Below are positions 49,246 through 61,705 of a stretch of DNA of 64,000 bases, piece after piece (the first letter of the stretch is position 1; every line of letters begins with the position of its first letter). A program made the position numbers and the translations under genes. Location of the stretch: assembly GCF_905475395.1 (NCBI RefSeq), contig NC_058339.1:86252520-86316519 (forward strand). Direction: 5' to 3'. The stretch comes from Chrysoperla carnea (Eukaryota > Arthropoda > Insecta > Neuroptera > Chrysopidae). The notes beneath the pieces were generated by a model. It did not search any database. It saw nothing but the letters and a program-made list of their open reading frames with translations, and was not told where the DNA came from.

Positions 49246-50004
49246 ATTATTTGGTTTATTAAGCTTGGTTAAGGTTTGACATCAGAAAACTTGATTTACG
49301 AGTTTTAGTCGAGTTTTTATAAAAACTGGCAACGTATGTATATCAAAAATGGTGGAAGCGACGGGAAAATCAGGTTATACTTACCATAAATGGCATTTTC
49401 ACGAGAATGAAACGTTTGAGCCCAATTTCAGATCGCTGCACCACACTTAGCTTTTGAATTATAATAAATAAGGCAAAAAAAATACAGCAATGTAATTCAA
49501 ATGCAAATGTAATTGTCTTTAAGTAATTATTATTACATGTTACAATTGTTATTACCTATTCTTATTATTGTTATTATTATTTAAAGTATTAATTTTTATC
49601 ATAAGTTCTCGCATCGTTATGCGAAGCCTTCGTATAAATATTTTGTTTACATATTTATTATTTCTTTGATTTGATTCTTTGTTTATAACTGTTTAATAAT
49701 TCAAGAATTTATTTATATGAATTTTAATGCAATTTAATAAAACATTTTTTTGTATTTATTTATTCAAATTTTAGGGTTTATTCGGAAATGCAAATGATAT
49801 TAAAAAATTCAAAATTCTGAATCAGTATCAGTCAAACATATTAATATGATAATATAACAAACTATTGACATATGACGTTATATTTCTAAGAAAGGTGAAT
49901 CAATTATACTTTAGAAACAAATTTAAAAAGTCTATATTATTTCATCTTTCTTTAAATTTTTGCCATATTTTTGTTTCTAAAAGAAGTGAAGAAGAAGTGT
50001 CAAC

Positions 50005-50225
50005 CATAGTAGCTCAGCTGGTTAAACCGTAGCCAATTCCGTTAGCTAGAAGCCTAGGGTAGCGGGTTAAATTCCCGTCGTCACAAAAAAAATTAATTTA
50101 ATTTTTAGTTGTGATGGGCTGGTGTGGTATATGACTGAAGGAGGTGCACTCAGCCTCTCAAAATAATCGAGGAACTGATAAATGAAATTATCAGAACAAA
50201 ATAATTAAACAGAATTATCAGAAAA
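50005..50225 (+). mobile_element. tRNA-derived SINE (family S2)
   Basis: TAGTAGCTCAGCTGGTTAAAC is a good A box and GGTTAAATTCC (50065-50075) a near-consensus B box. After TCGTCACAAAAA come a body with GGGCTGGTGTGG, GAAGGAGGTGCACTCAGCC and ATCGAGGAACTGATAAATGA. It cannot fold as a functional tRNA. Confidence 0.7.
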
Positions 50226-50305
50226 AATAAAATACATGTATATGGTATCACAATGAGCTTTGTTGCCCAAGTGTGTCTTTCGTGGACAGTAATATAACCT
50301 AAAAT
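50226..50305 (+). repeat. LINE-type 3' tail fused downstream of the S2 SINE
   Basis: GGTATCACAATGAGCTTTG, AGTGTGTCTTTCGTGGACAG and AACCTAAAATAACCT are the inverted counterpart of 12695-12790. Its position right after the SINE body in sense orientation suggests a shared 3' tail. Confidence 0.6.
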
Positions 50306-51436
50306 AACCTATAACGGGGTAATATTATAACAGATCTAATCAGCACTAAGTACAGAACCATATCTTTCGTTTCCTACTTGAATCTTGGAACATTGAGTAT
50401 CCTGACACTGAAAAATAAGATTACATTATCAAATAAGATGGTTAAAAGTTCTTAAACTCAGTTATGAAAAGTCTATTTTAGCCCACGTTGGTTGTTAATT
50501 TTTCTTTTTTCTTATACTGTTTCCACAATTAGATTCGTTAATAATAAAACCATTAATTGAATAATTTTTTTACAGTATTGTTCAGATTTTATTACTTTTT
50601 GTTTTTGTTTACTTTTAATCGTGTATACGATATTTATTTACATCATGGTATCTCGATTATAATTGATGATTTTTAATGTGATGCATACAGCGTAAACTAA
50701 ATATTGACAAATATCTTGTCTAGAAATCTTAATTAAAGAGAATTGAAAAAAAAAAAAGATTTTCTTTGATTAAATTGGCATCATGTTACCATATAATGGA
50801 ATTTTTATCTATCGAAATGTATGTCTGAAAGAGAAAAATCAAATGTATTATCAGAATTCCAGTATAATTTTTTGAGAATATCCTAAAAAACTCAGAATCT
50901 TATTTTAATCCGTAATTGCTATTTATCAATAAGAGACTTCAAAACACTTAGTTTCATTCAGAACCCAATATCAATTCAAACCTCTCTTCACATTATTTTT
51001 ATGGTATGCAAATATTAATAAACATTTTTTAATCTTAAAATGAAAACAAATTTTAATTACTTACAATTTTTAATGGTTGAATAAATTTATTTATTTCCGA
51101 TATACAAGTGTCGATTAGCTGTACGTTTATAACCAATAATAATAATTCAGTATAATCAATAATGTATATACAATTGATAAAGAACATTGAAAAAGAAATT
51201 GAATAAAAAAAACTATACCGGAAATGACGCTATTATCAAGTCAATATATTATACACTAATATATAAGTAGATTACCCACTAACCTATCAATATATATGAG
51301 AAATATAAATAAATATTTATAATAATAATATAACACTTGTTGTAAAACACAATTGTTATTAATTTTGGATATGATTAAGCATACGGCAAACTAATTTATT
51401 GTTTACTTCCATAACTCTATATAAAATGTGATGTTC

Positions 51437-51700
51437 TTAGGTTAGGGTAGGTTAGAGTAGCTGTCTTGGGATGAGACCCACTTAGACCATAGGCTCCGTT
51501 GTGATACCGTGAAAAGCAGTTGATCCATCCCCGGTCACTACTCCATGAAACATTTGAAGTTGTTTAAGAATATCAGGAGTGCTTTGACGTTAACTGACTC
51601 CAATCCTTGTATTGTCAAGGAGTCAATATCTCAGTCATAAATAGGCTTAAACCGTTTAAAACGGCAGTAGAGCATTTAATGGAATAACTATGCCATTAAA
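51437..51700 (-). pseudogene. 3' end of a non-LTR retrotransposon ORF2 plus tail
   Basis: The minus strand reads CRFKRFKPIYD, a stop, then DIDSLTIQGLESVNVK and ALLIFLNNFKCFME followed by a stop, the usual C-terminus of insect LINE ORF2 after the Cys/His region. Downstream on the minus strand is the 3' untranslated tail, GGTATCACAACGGAGCC to CTAACCTACCCTAACC. The internal stop shows decay. Confidence 0.65.
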
Positions 51701-52384
51701 TGAGTAGGCTATGTTTTACTACGACTTTTCACTCATACATTATTTAGAACAGTATTGTTGTAGATTACTATGGTTTCTTAATGTATATCTATCGAAAATT
51801 GATTTTATCAATAATATAGATTATCTATCTATGAGCAAACTAATTATTATTGAGAAGTTTAAAAAGAAATGGATTCCCTTCTTCTTTCTATCAAGCGAAA
51901 GATTCCACTTTCAGGTGATTATTTAGCAAATTTAATTTGGTATCCCTATAGACGTGCTTAAGGTAATACATTCGTTATAGTCAGGTCCATAAAAACTTGC
52001 TGTTATACTCATGCAGTATTTGTGACAACAGTGTACAATACTAAGACATTGAAAATATATAAATTATTTTTTGTGTTTATCTTTTTAACAAGATGGGTAA
52101 GTTATAGTTGCTTTCTGGGTTTCAAAAAATTAGTCATAAATTAATTTTTCAATACGTTTCGAGACACATAGATTATTTATTGCCTCGGGTCAGAATGAGA
52201 TCCGAGACGTTCTTTACTTGCTCCCGTGGTATTTATACTTTTTTTCTGCTCGACAAAGGTGGAAAACAGCAACTTTTCTTAGCATAGCGGGACTACCTTA
52301 AGCATTTTAACTATGCATATTTTGATTGTTTACATATCTCATTCCACAGGCGGGCATTCCACAGAATTAAACCCGACAAATGCG

Positions 52385-52503
52385 ATTTATTCCTTGTAAA
52401 CCGATTTTTTGAAACTTTGCTATAAAATGTTCTCAATCGAATCGATTCGATCGTTTAAGGGCTACGATGCCACATGAGAAACACACAGACACACAGATAA
52501 ACA
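52385..52503 (-). repeat. Dispersed repeat family D, copy 2
   Basis: It is the inverted counterpart of 45170-45300, containing GTAAACCGATTTTTTGAAAC, CGTTTAAGGGCTACG and GAGAAACACACAGACACACAG. A perfect palindrome TCGAATCGATTCGA lies at about 52,437. Confidence 0.65.
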
Positions 52504-53444
52504 CTAAAAAATACTAGTTTCAAAATATATACAATGATTTTGTAAATCACGTCACGATACTGGGGCTACTACTCCTATTACTATAGTAGTAATAAATCAT
52601 TTTGAAAATGAAAAATTTAAAATTAAAATTTTGTCTTATTAATATTTTTTCCTGGTACAAACAACCAGTCAACAACGATAAAACAATACATAATTAAGTA
52701 ATTTTATGTTATCATTTTTAATTTTAAATATACCTTATACTCTTACAATTAGTATTTATAATTAATTCTATTTTTTTCACAGAAAAAATGAGAGAAAAGT
52801 TCTAATGTTATTTTAATATTGGGAACTATTTTTTAAATGCTTACTTTATATTACAATCTTGATAACTTAATTATTATGCTAATTATTTGTCTTCTATCAT
52901 TCACAAACTATATTTTTTATTGTTGGTAATTTGTAGATGAAAACTATTTTGGGATGGTAATTGTTTAAAGACGGATATGTAAGGTTTTTTTTGAATAATT
53001 TATATATTTTCTTGCAGACATTTCATTATGTAACAAGGTTAGATGTTTTTTCTTTTGTGTATTGAAATAGATTTTGGGTGCAAAGTTTAATATTGGATAA
53101 ATTATTATTAATTTTTTAATTACATATATTTTTTTTGAAAACTTTTTTTAATTATAATATTTTTAATTGAAGAATTAATTGTATTATGGTTTTTTCCGAA
53201 AAAATGAATGTTTGATATATTAAAGTTTGTACACGTGGAAGAAACTAAAATTTCCACTCCCGGGAAAAACATTTTTACCTAATTCATTAATATTATGAAA
53301 TGAAACAGTTCTATTTGCATCTTACCAAAGCAATAAATTGCTTGTGCATTCAAAAATCGTGAAACTTTTTTCTAGTTTTACGCATAATACTCACTCTTTT
53401 AAAAGCTTTTATTTAACTTGGAATGTATGTAAGGATGTTACGGT

Positions 53445-53641
53445 CAGTGTTGCCAACTTTCAACCCTAAGTCCCACTAAACAGGCGATAGAAAACCACTA
53501 AAAAACAACAAGAGAGCAATAATATTGCCAGAAATGATATTAAAATATTAAATTATTTAAAATATTTTACCACTAAAGGTAGAAAAATAGTAGAAAAAAA
53601 CCACTAGTTTTAGTGGTAAAACTACTAAGTTGACAACACTG
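53445..53641. mobile_element. hAT-type MITE with perfect 8-bp target duplication
   Basis: The TIRs are CAGTGTTGCCAACTT at the left and, inverted, CAGTGTTGTCAACTT at the right. The flanking 8-mers are both GTTACGGT (53437-53444 and 53642-53649). It is 197 bp with no coding capacity. TIR type, 8-bp duplication and size define a non-autonomous hAT element. The intact duplication argues for a fairly recent insertion. Confidence 0.92.
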
Positions 53642-54130
53642 GTTACGGTGGATTCTTTGAACTCAATTTTGAAGTATAGATATCTTCAATCGATTGAGCT
53701 GAAATTTTGCATGCACATTTAGTTTGGATGACAATGCATGGTAAGGTTGTTGGGTCCTGATTTTCCCATCGCTTCCACCATATTTTATATAAATAAATTT
53801 TTTTAGTCTTAAATTAAAAATTTTAATAAAAAATACTTTTTAAGGGAAAAACTTTTATTGTACTAAAAAGTAGCAAATAATTTTATCTATAAGTCACTCA
53901 TACCCGACTATTTGTAAAAGCTTGTGGCGCTTTTTTGTGCTCAAACGTATAACTAATACATTTTCACTTTTACTTATAATGCTACATTTTTCAAAATGAT
54001 TGTATTTACGTTGACCCCCTTTTTCCAACAACACCTACTCGCTGCAGTATTTATAATACACTTGTAACAAATCTTATCTTGTGTGATAATAAATATAATT
54101 TTTGCATAAACATTTCATAACTTTAATCAT

Positions 54131-54150
54131 GATAATAATAATAATAATAA
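54131..54150. repeat. (ATA)n microsatellite
   Basis: A short run of ATA trinucleotides. Confidence 0.9.
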
Positions 54151-54356
54151 AACAAATAATTATCTTTTAAAAATAAAGATTATTATTAAATATATATTCA
54201 TTTAAAATAATTATTAAATAATGCTTTTATAATTATTACTAATTATTTTTTTATTATTAAATATTTATTAAAATTAATTTCAGAATATTTTTAATAGTTT
54301 TGTTTTATTTTATGAATTCAAAAAAAAAAAAATTTAAGTTACTCTCATTACTAAAT

Positions 54357-54480
54357 TTTTATACCATGTATATATGTAATATATATCAGGGTATACTAGT
54401 TTAGTCCCAAGTTCGTAACGCTTAAAAATATTGAAGCTACGAAGAAAATTTTGGTATAGATGTTCATTAAATCACCCGTT
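54357..54480 (+). mobile_element. HE repeat family, partial copy (left end)
   Basis: TTATACCATGTATATATGTAAT with a degenerate second hairpin arm, then TTTAGTCCCAAGTTCGTAAC and GGTATAGATGTTCATTAAATC, then breaks off before the CCGTCCG run. Confidence 0.8.
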
Positions 54481-54544
54481 TGACAAGCCCGTACTATGAT
54501 ACGTGACGTCCGTATAAAATTTGAACTTCCGTTTTAGAAATTTT

Positions 54545-54695
54545 TAAATGCCCTCACTGAATTTGTACTTTTATTAAGTAATTAAAAAGATATTAATTAC
54601 TAAAATAATGGTTTAGTTGAAATGTCCAGTCATTAAAATTACGGAAAAAAATATTTGAACCAAATTTAAACTTCATGAATATTCTCTATTTTGGA
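54545..54695 (+). repeat. Dispersed repeat family B, copy 2
   Basis: CTCACTGAATTTGTACTTTT, AATAATGGTTTAGTTGAAATG and TTCATGAATATTCTCTATT match the other copies. Confidence 0.7.
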
Positions 54696-55169
54696 TATCG
54701 ATTTAAGTTTATTATTAATAGAATTATTTCATTATAAATTTATTTTTACTTTTCTTTGAAATTTAATCAGTTTTTTTTGTATGGGCAAATAAAAAGGAAT
54801 TTGTTTTTGTAATTTAAAAATATACACTGTGTTTACGTAAAAATGTGATTGAAATATGTAATGTAATGTAATAAATATATTCATCTGAAATTTCTCAAAG
54901 TATTCATGTGTAAAGTGTGATGATTTTACTTGTTGTTATTGATATGTGCCAGACAGACATATACAGTTTGTGTAACGGATCATTAGGCATTTTCAATCAA
55001 TTGAGTTAATCTCATTTTGTAAATAGATTTTTTTAGTTTAAAGAAAGGTCATTTTCTATAAAAAGGGTCCAAAAGTTTCGAGAATCGAGTTTGTTTTTTA
55101 AAAAATATTTTTGAGTTATATCCTAAAAATTGCTCTTCATTTGGGTTTTTGGTTGATATCTTTAGAAAC

Positions 55170-55440
55170 ATGAATCCAATCGTATAATGAACCCAATTTT
55201 GTATTTTTTGGGTCAAAATTCCTCTCTATACCGAGTTTTATTCAATTCAGAAACAAAAAGATGTTTGTGATATTTTCGATTTTTTCCAAAGAAGTACCCC
55301 TTCAGAAAAGTGCCAAAAATCAAGACAAATTTTGTGTCTCCAGTATCTAAGTAAATTATGACCCAAAAAATACAAAAATCAGGTTCATTTCATGATTGGG
55401 TGCATAGTTTTTGAGATATAGTCCAAAATTTTATACGTTA
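55170..55440. repeat. Diverged relative of the 38.1-38.7 kb block
   Basis: TTTTGTATTTTTTGGGTCAAA at about 55,199 and its mirror TTATGACCCAAAAAATACAA at about 55,367 flank AAGTACCCCTTCAG. The layout is the same as at 38103-38400 but more decayed. Confidence 0.65.
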
Positions 55441-55519
55441 AACGCTCTCTCGATTCAGTCTCATGCAAATCCTTAGAAATGCTCTGCCTTATAGTTAAAT
55501 GAACTGGAATTTCAAATGC

Positions 55520-55640
55520 AAATGTAATTAAAAAGTAAATAATTACTAAAATAATGGTTTAGTTGAAATGTCCAGCCAATAAAGTTACGAAAAAAAAAAA
55601 ATTTGAACCAAATTTAATTTTCATGAATATTCCCTATTAT
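55520..55640 (+). repeat. Dispersed repeat family B, copy 3
   Basis: TAAAATAATGGTTTAGTTGA, TGTCCAGCCAATAAAGTTACG and TTCATGAATATTCCCTATTA match copy 2, about 900 bp upstream, in the same orientation. Confidence 0.75.
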
Positions 55641-56129
55641 TTTGTCATTGAATCGTTTACTTAATCTACAGAAGGGACGATGGCTGCAAACCATGCTTTT
55701 TTTAAGAGTAGATCGGTTCTGGAAACTTGCTTAGAGTGCCTAGTGGAAAGGAGGAGCTTGAGCCCAATTTTACAAGACATGATCTGTATAAGAATAATAT
55801 GTAATAAAAAATCACATGTACATATAATATGATTATATTTACATGATATTACTTAAAATTCATAACTCGTTCACATTGTCAAGTTGTCACACAGTAGCCA
55901 AACAAATAAACTACACCTTATACAGGTACCCATACTACATACGTTTCATTTCAAGTGACTTCAAGTGATGAATAATCAATAAATATAGTCAATAATATAG
56001 ATAGATATATAAGTATAATGAAATTAATCATAGCACATTTATTTACAATCAATGAGTCAATGAAAATATTTTATTATATTTTATATGAGTATGCAAAAAT
56101 ATCTTGGGTACATTTCTTTCATGTACACC

Positions 56130-56225
56130 CAAGTGGTTTAGATGGTTAAGCGATACCATACGTGGTAACATTTGTGCGCGGTATATTTTAGATTGCCAGA
56201 TCAATTACCGTAGTCGCAACAAAAA
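56130..56225 (+). mobile_element. Degenerate tRNA-derived SINE
   Basis: AGTGGTTTAGATGGTTAAGCG is A-box-like. The B box is decayed (GGTATATTTTAGATTGCC). The end TAGTCGCAACAAAAATTAATT resembles the tRNA-body junction of S2 near 50,080. Confidence 0.4.
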
Positions 56226-56261
56226 TTAATTATAACACATAAATTTATATTAAAGAAATTC

Positions 56262-56705
56262 CAGACATAAAATCAAGTCCGATAGATTTGTCTGTGGTAC
56301 CGTACCTTTTAAACGGATGAACTGATGTTTTTTTTTTTGATTGGAGGGTAATTTGTTCGTGAGTGTTCTTAACTAAGTTCTTATAAAATCTGCTCAGCCG
56401 TTTGAAGATTATCACCTCTTTTCTAGTTGCTTCGATTACGGCACACTCTAAGAACACTCTCGATTAAATTACCTTCCAAACAACAGAAACAACATATAAT
56501 CGGTTCATCCGTTTAGTAGCGACGATAAAATCAGTTCTGATCGAATCGTCTGTGGCATTGTAGCTCCTGAACGGATGAACCGATTTTGATTTTTTGTTTG
56601 TTTGAAAGGTAATTTGATCGTGAGTGTTCCTAGCTACGTTTCAAGAAAATCTCAGTCGTTTAAAGATCATCATCATCTTTATTCTAATTTTTGTCGGGAA
56701 CGGAA
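56262..56705. repeat. Diverged tandem/inverted repeats with CGGATGAACCGA motifs
   Basis: GTCTGTGGTACCGTACC...AACGGATGAACTGAT (56290-56325) is repeated as GTCTGTGGCATTGTAG...AACGGATGAACCGAT (56549-56585). TTCGTGAGTGTTCTTA is repeated as ATCGTGAGTGTTCCTA. An inverted piece (ATCGGTTCATCCGTTTAG) lies near 56,501. The unit is about 260 bp. Confidence 0.7.
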
Positions 56706-57418
56706 CCCCTAACTCAAATATAAATAAATTACTATGAAATATTCACAATTCGTGTTCACAATTGGGAGTAAGTTGGATAAATATAGCAAGTAATGCCTTC
56801 TTATACTATTTTTCAGTGAAAGTCACGATGTTTCACGAAATCTAGTTTCTCTGGATAATTAAACGTAATTTCTTTTTATATTTTTCTAAAAAAAAAAAAA
56901 AAACATGTGAAATTACTAAAACTTAAAGTTATTTTTAATTTTGGTTCAATTAGAGTCTTCATCAATTCTTCCAAGCTGTGTGACAGGATAAATGTGCAAA
57001 TCAATAAATATGTTTTTAATGATTAAATATTTATTTGTTTTTGGTACGTGATTGTTAAGTAAATATTCTTATCGATACGATTTCACAAGCATTTAAATTC
57101 AATGAAATGTTTTTGATTGTGAGAATTAAAATTGAAATACGTAAATTCCTGTTTGAAAGGAATTTTTTTTTTCAATTCACGTATTTCATTATTGAGACTA
57201 AAATTAATATTGGAATCACAAAAGTTATGGATTTTAAATTACATACCCTTAAAAAACAAATGATTACAACATTCGAAGTAGGAAACATTTTTTTAAGTAT
57301 TTCTTGTTGAAAGTAAAATTCTGTAATATTTTTTTAAACTATCTTTTTGATATGATCAGATATAATTTTAATGTTGTTTTAATTACATTTATTTAAATAA
57401 TTTTTTTCTTTGTTGCAG

Positions 57419-57552
57419 GTAAAACATCACTTCATCATTTTTCATCACCAAAACAAGGTGTAAGAGAACACTTAGCTAAACTTCGTCGAGTAATTACATG
57501 GAATAATGAAATTGGCTTTCTCGGACAAAAATCAACAAAAATCTTAAATTAA
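57419..57552 (+). CDS. Candidate terminal exon of an unrecognised gene
   Basis: After a long pyrimidine tract and TTGTTGCAG, a frame entered in phase 1 codes KTSLHHFSSPKQGVREHLAK, then LRRVITWNNEIGFLGQ and KSTKILN, ending in TAA. Its composition is clearly less A/T-biased than its surroundings. A poly(A) signal AATAAA follows at 57775. The phase does not fit bazooka exon 1 (phase 0); direct joining would stop after 14 codons. An internal AAG|GTGTAAG donor could instead make a 39-bp mini-exon. No upstream exon was found and I do not recognise the protein. It may be a nested gene, or a relic. Confidence 0.35.
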
Positions 57553-57769
57553 AAAAATGTTTCGGCTGAACTTCATTGCGAACCCAACCCAAATCCAGCA
57601 AGGTTAAAGTTTTTATCAATATTCGCCACACCGGCGTGGAAAATTGTCTTTAAATTTTAACAACGTGTGCATTAGGCTTTAAATTACTTATATTAAAAGT
57701 TTTGAAGATTTCTTAAAATTTTTTTCCGTGATCCAACTACTACCTTAATATGATAGCAGGTAAATATTT

Positions 57770-57880
57770 TGTTGAATAAAGAAAATTCTTATAAGCAATC
57801 AAATACTTATTTCCTTGAATTAAGTATTGAGATTATTGACTCAAGAAATATTTACTTGTTATAAGAACATAAAAAATAGC
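57770..57880 (+). repeat. Dispersed repeat family C, copy 3
   Basis: CAATCAAATACTTATTTCCTTG, TTGAGATTATTGACTCAAG and ACTTGTTATAAGAACAT parallel 44660-44735. Confidence 0.55.
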
Positions 57881-59838
57881 TTAGTAAACACGTTTACTTT
57901 AATTCGGTAATTTTTTTACTGTGTATTTTTACTTTCATTCTTCAAAGTATTTTATTGAGACTGATAAATATAAAAAAGTAGAAATTTGAAAGACAAATCC
58001 CATGAACTTGATAAATTTGGCATATTATTACGCTTCCACTCTGTAAGAATAAAAAAAAATTTACAACAGTATCTAATTCGGTGAGTTTAAAAAATATATG
58101 TATCAAATATCTTTTGTATAATATGAAATCAAATGTGAATAATTATATGAGGTAAAGTTTCATAAAACTTACCTAATCCTTTAGTAAAATCATAACATAA
58201 TTATACTTTATTATATTATCAAATAATCTTATTTATTTATTAAATTCGAACACGTGCGTATCAATGCATGATTTCATACTTGATTATAATAATCATAATA
58301 ATGCTAATAAATGTTATGTTATTGTGTTTTTATAAAGATATTTTTATTGAAATTAATTACTTATAAACATATGATTTTTTAAGAAGTAAAGCGTAGGAAT
58401 TGTTTAAAAACTCCTTTCGCCATTCAAAAAGCTACTGTAGGACAATATTGAGGGAATCGATTAGAAATACTGTCCCCTCTACGAAGGTCGAAACTCATTG
58501 TGCTTGTCCTTTAATAAAAAGTCAAACAACCTATTTTAAATTTTAAATGTTTGCATTGAGTTTTTTAGAAACGAACCAAACTATTAAGAAAGATTTTTGT
58601 ACCAAAAAAACGCCGGATTGACATTTGATTCGCATTTACTTTTTAAGGTTGATCCCGAAAAAAATTCGCCTAGATTAACAATATATGTTAATCTCATCAA
58701 ATTGTTAATACAAGAGAGTTTACGGTCAAACTACCTGAAATTATGATTACTTACCTTCAGTGTGTGGGAGGAATTCTCAAATATAATATTATGTAATGCA
58801 TCTAAATACACATAAAATTGATAGGCAATCATGGCGGAGTCTTCCGGTAATAGTAAATACTTAAAACTTTGGAATAACTGTGTTTTTCGAATTTTTTAAT
58901 TAATTGTAGTAGTAATGGATGATTAAAATCCATCGACTACTTTTCGAGTTTTGTAGCCAAAAACAAATGGAAACTAAATTTTTTTACTAGATATACATTG
59001 TATATAAAAAACTATTATAAATAATAAAAAGGCAACACTTCACAATGTTCTCAATGTTGCTTATCTTCAGTGATCGGCCGTGAACCAGTGTTTCCAATAT
59101 GGTTTGCATGTCACGTGGTATGTACATATACATGTCGCCTCCGAGGTGACTATCCAAATCATGGTGACCACCAAACTAAAATTTTTGGGTTCTACTTAAA
59201 AACTATTAAAATAAAATCGCTCAATAAAGCTAAAGAAGTTTCTACTTCAAAAAATTTAAATTAAATTAAATGCTTGGTAAATAATTCCAACTGTTTATGT
59301 GTATTTAGATTTATAGATTTATAAAATTATTAGTGAAAGGTGAATACCCTGCCTATCTATACTACTTAAATACTAAAAACTGAACTCACAACTCAATTCT
59401 TTTAACAATAATCATAATAGTTTTTAGATTTTATAGTATTGAATGCATTTTTGTATTTGTATTAAAGTCCCCACTTTACAAAGACTAAGGTATTTTTATA
59501 TGTACATTTCTATAATCCATACATATAAAAGTAACCACCGATTCATTGGCTTGTTATATTCTATAGAGTTATAGACAATAATATAATGTAGTAGGTATGC
59601 GTATAATGGTATTCTTCAATAGTAGGTTTATCTACCTTTAATAATGTTTTGTGGTTGAAATGGAATGCTTGGTATGATAATGCTATTGGAAATATGTTTG
59701 TATTCTGATCTACATATGTACAGTTCACGTATATTTATCATTTTCAATATGAATTTCTTAAAACATCTTAAGATATATTGCATTAGAAAGAAATTGTATC
59801 AGATTTTCACTATATTTTAAGTAATGGTAGATTTTTAT

Positions 59839-60441
59839 TTAAGGATGTCAGAACACCAAGAATTTTAAATAAGATGCTTTATTTTTTTTATATGAAGTTG
59901 AACTAAGTCCAAATCAATTTTAATAATTTTATGTGGGGGGTGGTGTGGTTGTCCGATTATTTATAGAAATAAATGATTTCAAAAGCAGGCATATTTTAAA
60001 TTCTTTTCATGAAAAAACGGTAGATGGATGATATGTTTTCATAGATTTATTCAAAACTAGTAGGTGGAAATTAAAATGAAAAAACTATTTAAATTAAAAC
60101 CTTAATAAATTATTGAAAAAAAAAACCGTTGTGTCCGATTAATTAAGGATGTATGAGCACGGTAGTGGGGACACAAATTTAAAAAAATATATTTGTTCAA
60201 TTTTGATGGTGAATTATATTATAACTTAACAATACAAGACCAAAAGTAACAATAAAATTTTTCAATATTTGTTCTGGTTTTCAAAATATTGAAAATTGAA
60301 AATTTAGTTCAATTATTTAGCGTTCGATATTTCGAGAGCCAAGGCAGATATCAAAAAATTCGATTCCTATTTTTTGTTTATATTTATGAATTGATAACAG
60401 AAATAATCAACAAAGTTGTCTTGGTGCTCGTACTACTTTAA
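59839..60441. mobile_element. TTAA-element family, two units head to tail
   Basis: A first TTAAGGATGTCAGAACACC (59839) starts a unit whose far part (CGGTAGATGGATGATATG, TTGTGTCCGATTAATTAAGG) leads into a second TTAAGGATGTATGAGCACGG (60143). The second unit closes with TTGGTGCTCGTACTACTTTAA (60441), 299 bp. Its ends are inverted and TTAA-bounded. Confidence 0.65.
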
Positions 60442-61503
60442 TGAAAACATATTTCAAAGAAAAAAAACTTCCTGACGTTGGAACTTCCTGAAAATGAATT
60501 TGGAAATTATAGCTGTGCTCTTTTTACTCTTATATAGCTAGCTTTAAGGAATAATTTTGACAGTCAAAGCTGTTTTGCTTTTTTCAAAAACTAACTTATT
60601 TTAAGTAAGAAATTAAAGAATTTTTTAATCCTACTAGAAAAATTCTGACGCTGGAAAATTTATACATTTAAGTTGAATGATAAAAAATATTTAAAAAAAA
60701 AAACACTCAAAGTATTTACACATATGAATATTTATTTTTACCCATACATTCATATAAATGTGTCTATACATATATGAGTATTTCTTTTCACCTACATCAC
60801 AAACTAAGATTTCTGATAACTTGTTTAATTCACTCACAGACGGCGAGACTATAGTTGGCAAAATACCTCAAGAAAGTTTAATTTTTTCATTTGCCAATTT
60901 TTTCAACATAAACATAAAACGTGTGTTAAACCAAAAGAGGGTCAAAAATCGGGACCTAAAGTTTTTTATGATTCAAGGAGCTACCTTCACGGTTTTTGAT
61001 AGCAAAAGATAAAGAATTTTTGGCTAAAACCACCACTTCAATAAATTATAGAACCCTGTGAAATATTTTGCAACTTAAATATATTCTAGCCACAAACTAG
61101 AAAAAAGCATGATACAAAAAGCAATAAAAAGAGATAAAGCATACAATAGATAAGTAGCTATTTTTATAACTTCTTTTTATTTCATTTAAAAACTGATCGT
61201 TTATTATTGTGTAATGTCGAACAAGAGATTCCGTTCTATAATCATTTCAAAAAAAGTAATATGTCATGTTGTACTTGTATAATTATTAATACCAACATTA
61301 TAAATGAAAATTAATAGTAACTAGGTAGTCAGGTTATGTTGGTAATAGCCCAAGCACCCATTGCAGTAACTATCACTTAATAAAACATATAAAACTAAAA
61401 ACGTAAAAATGATTTTTAAATAATTGGTATTGTTTAGAATGTTTGAAAAAGATCAAACAAATATTATATTTAGTTGAGTAAATCTTTCGCTGTGAAAAAT
61501 ACA

Positions 61504-61541
61504 GAAAAGGAGTTTTCCGGAGTTCTGGGAAACTCCTTTTC
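61504..61541. other. Hairpin with a 12-14 bp stem
   Basis: GAAAAGGAGTTTTCC pairs with GGGAAACTCCTTTTC across a short loop (GGAGTTCT). It lies in a less A/T-rich patch just before the palindromic satellite. Confidence 0.7.
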
Positions 61542-61705
61542 CGCACGACTTTCTGCAGGCGGTTTTGGGACAATTTATCTCTACATTGTTTTCTTTGGTG
61601 GCGTTGTCTTAAATATCTCTGCTTCTCTCGGTTTGAGGAGAATTAAAAAAGAACAAAGCAAAATGACTTCAAAATCTCAAGAATATCGCAGTAACCTCAT
61701 ATTTT

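Noticed and set aside
50005..50090. Functional tRNA gene
   Set aside because: A and B boxes are present but the acceptor and anticodon arms do not pair and a SINE body follows.
51437..51465. Telomeric TTAGG repeat
   Set aside because: TTAGG-like units are few and irregular and form part of the LINE 3' tail shared with two other sites.
57107..57310. 67-codon frame as an upstream exon of the 57,419 exon
   Set aside because: Composition is random A+T-rich and no consensus donor in a fitting phase is evident before its stop.
60758..61012. 84-codon plus-strand frame
   Set aside because: No splice context, recognisable motif or coding composition; Phe/Ile/Lys/Asn bias matches random A+T-rich DNA.
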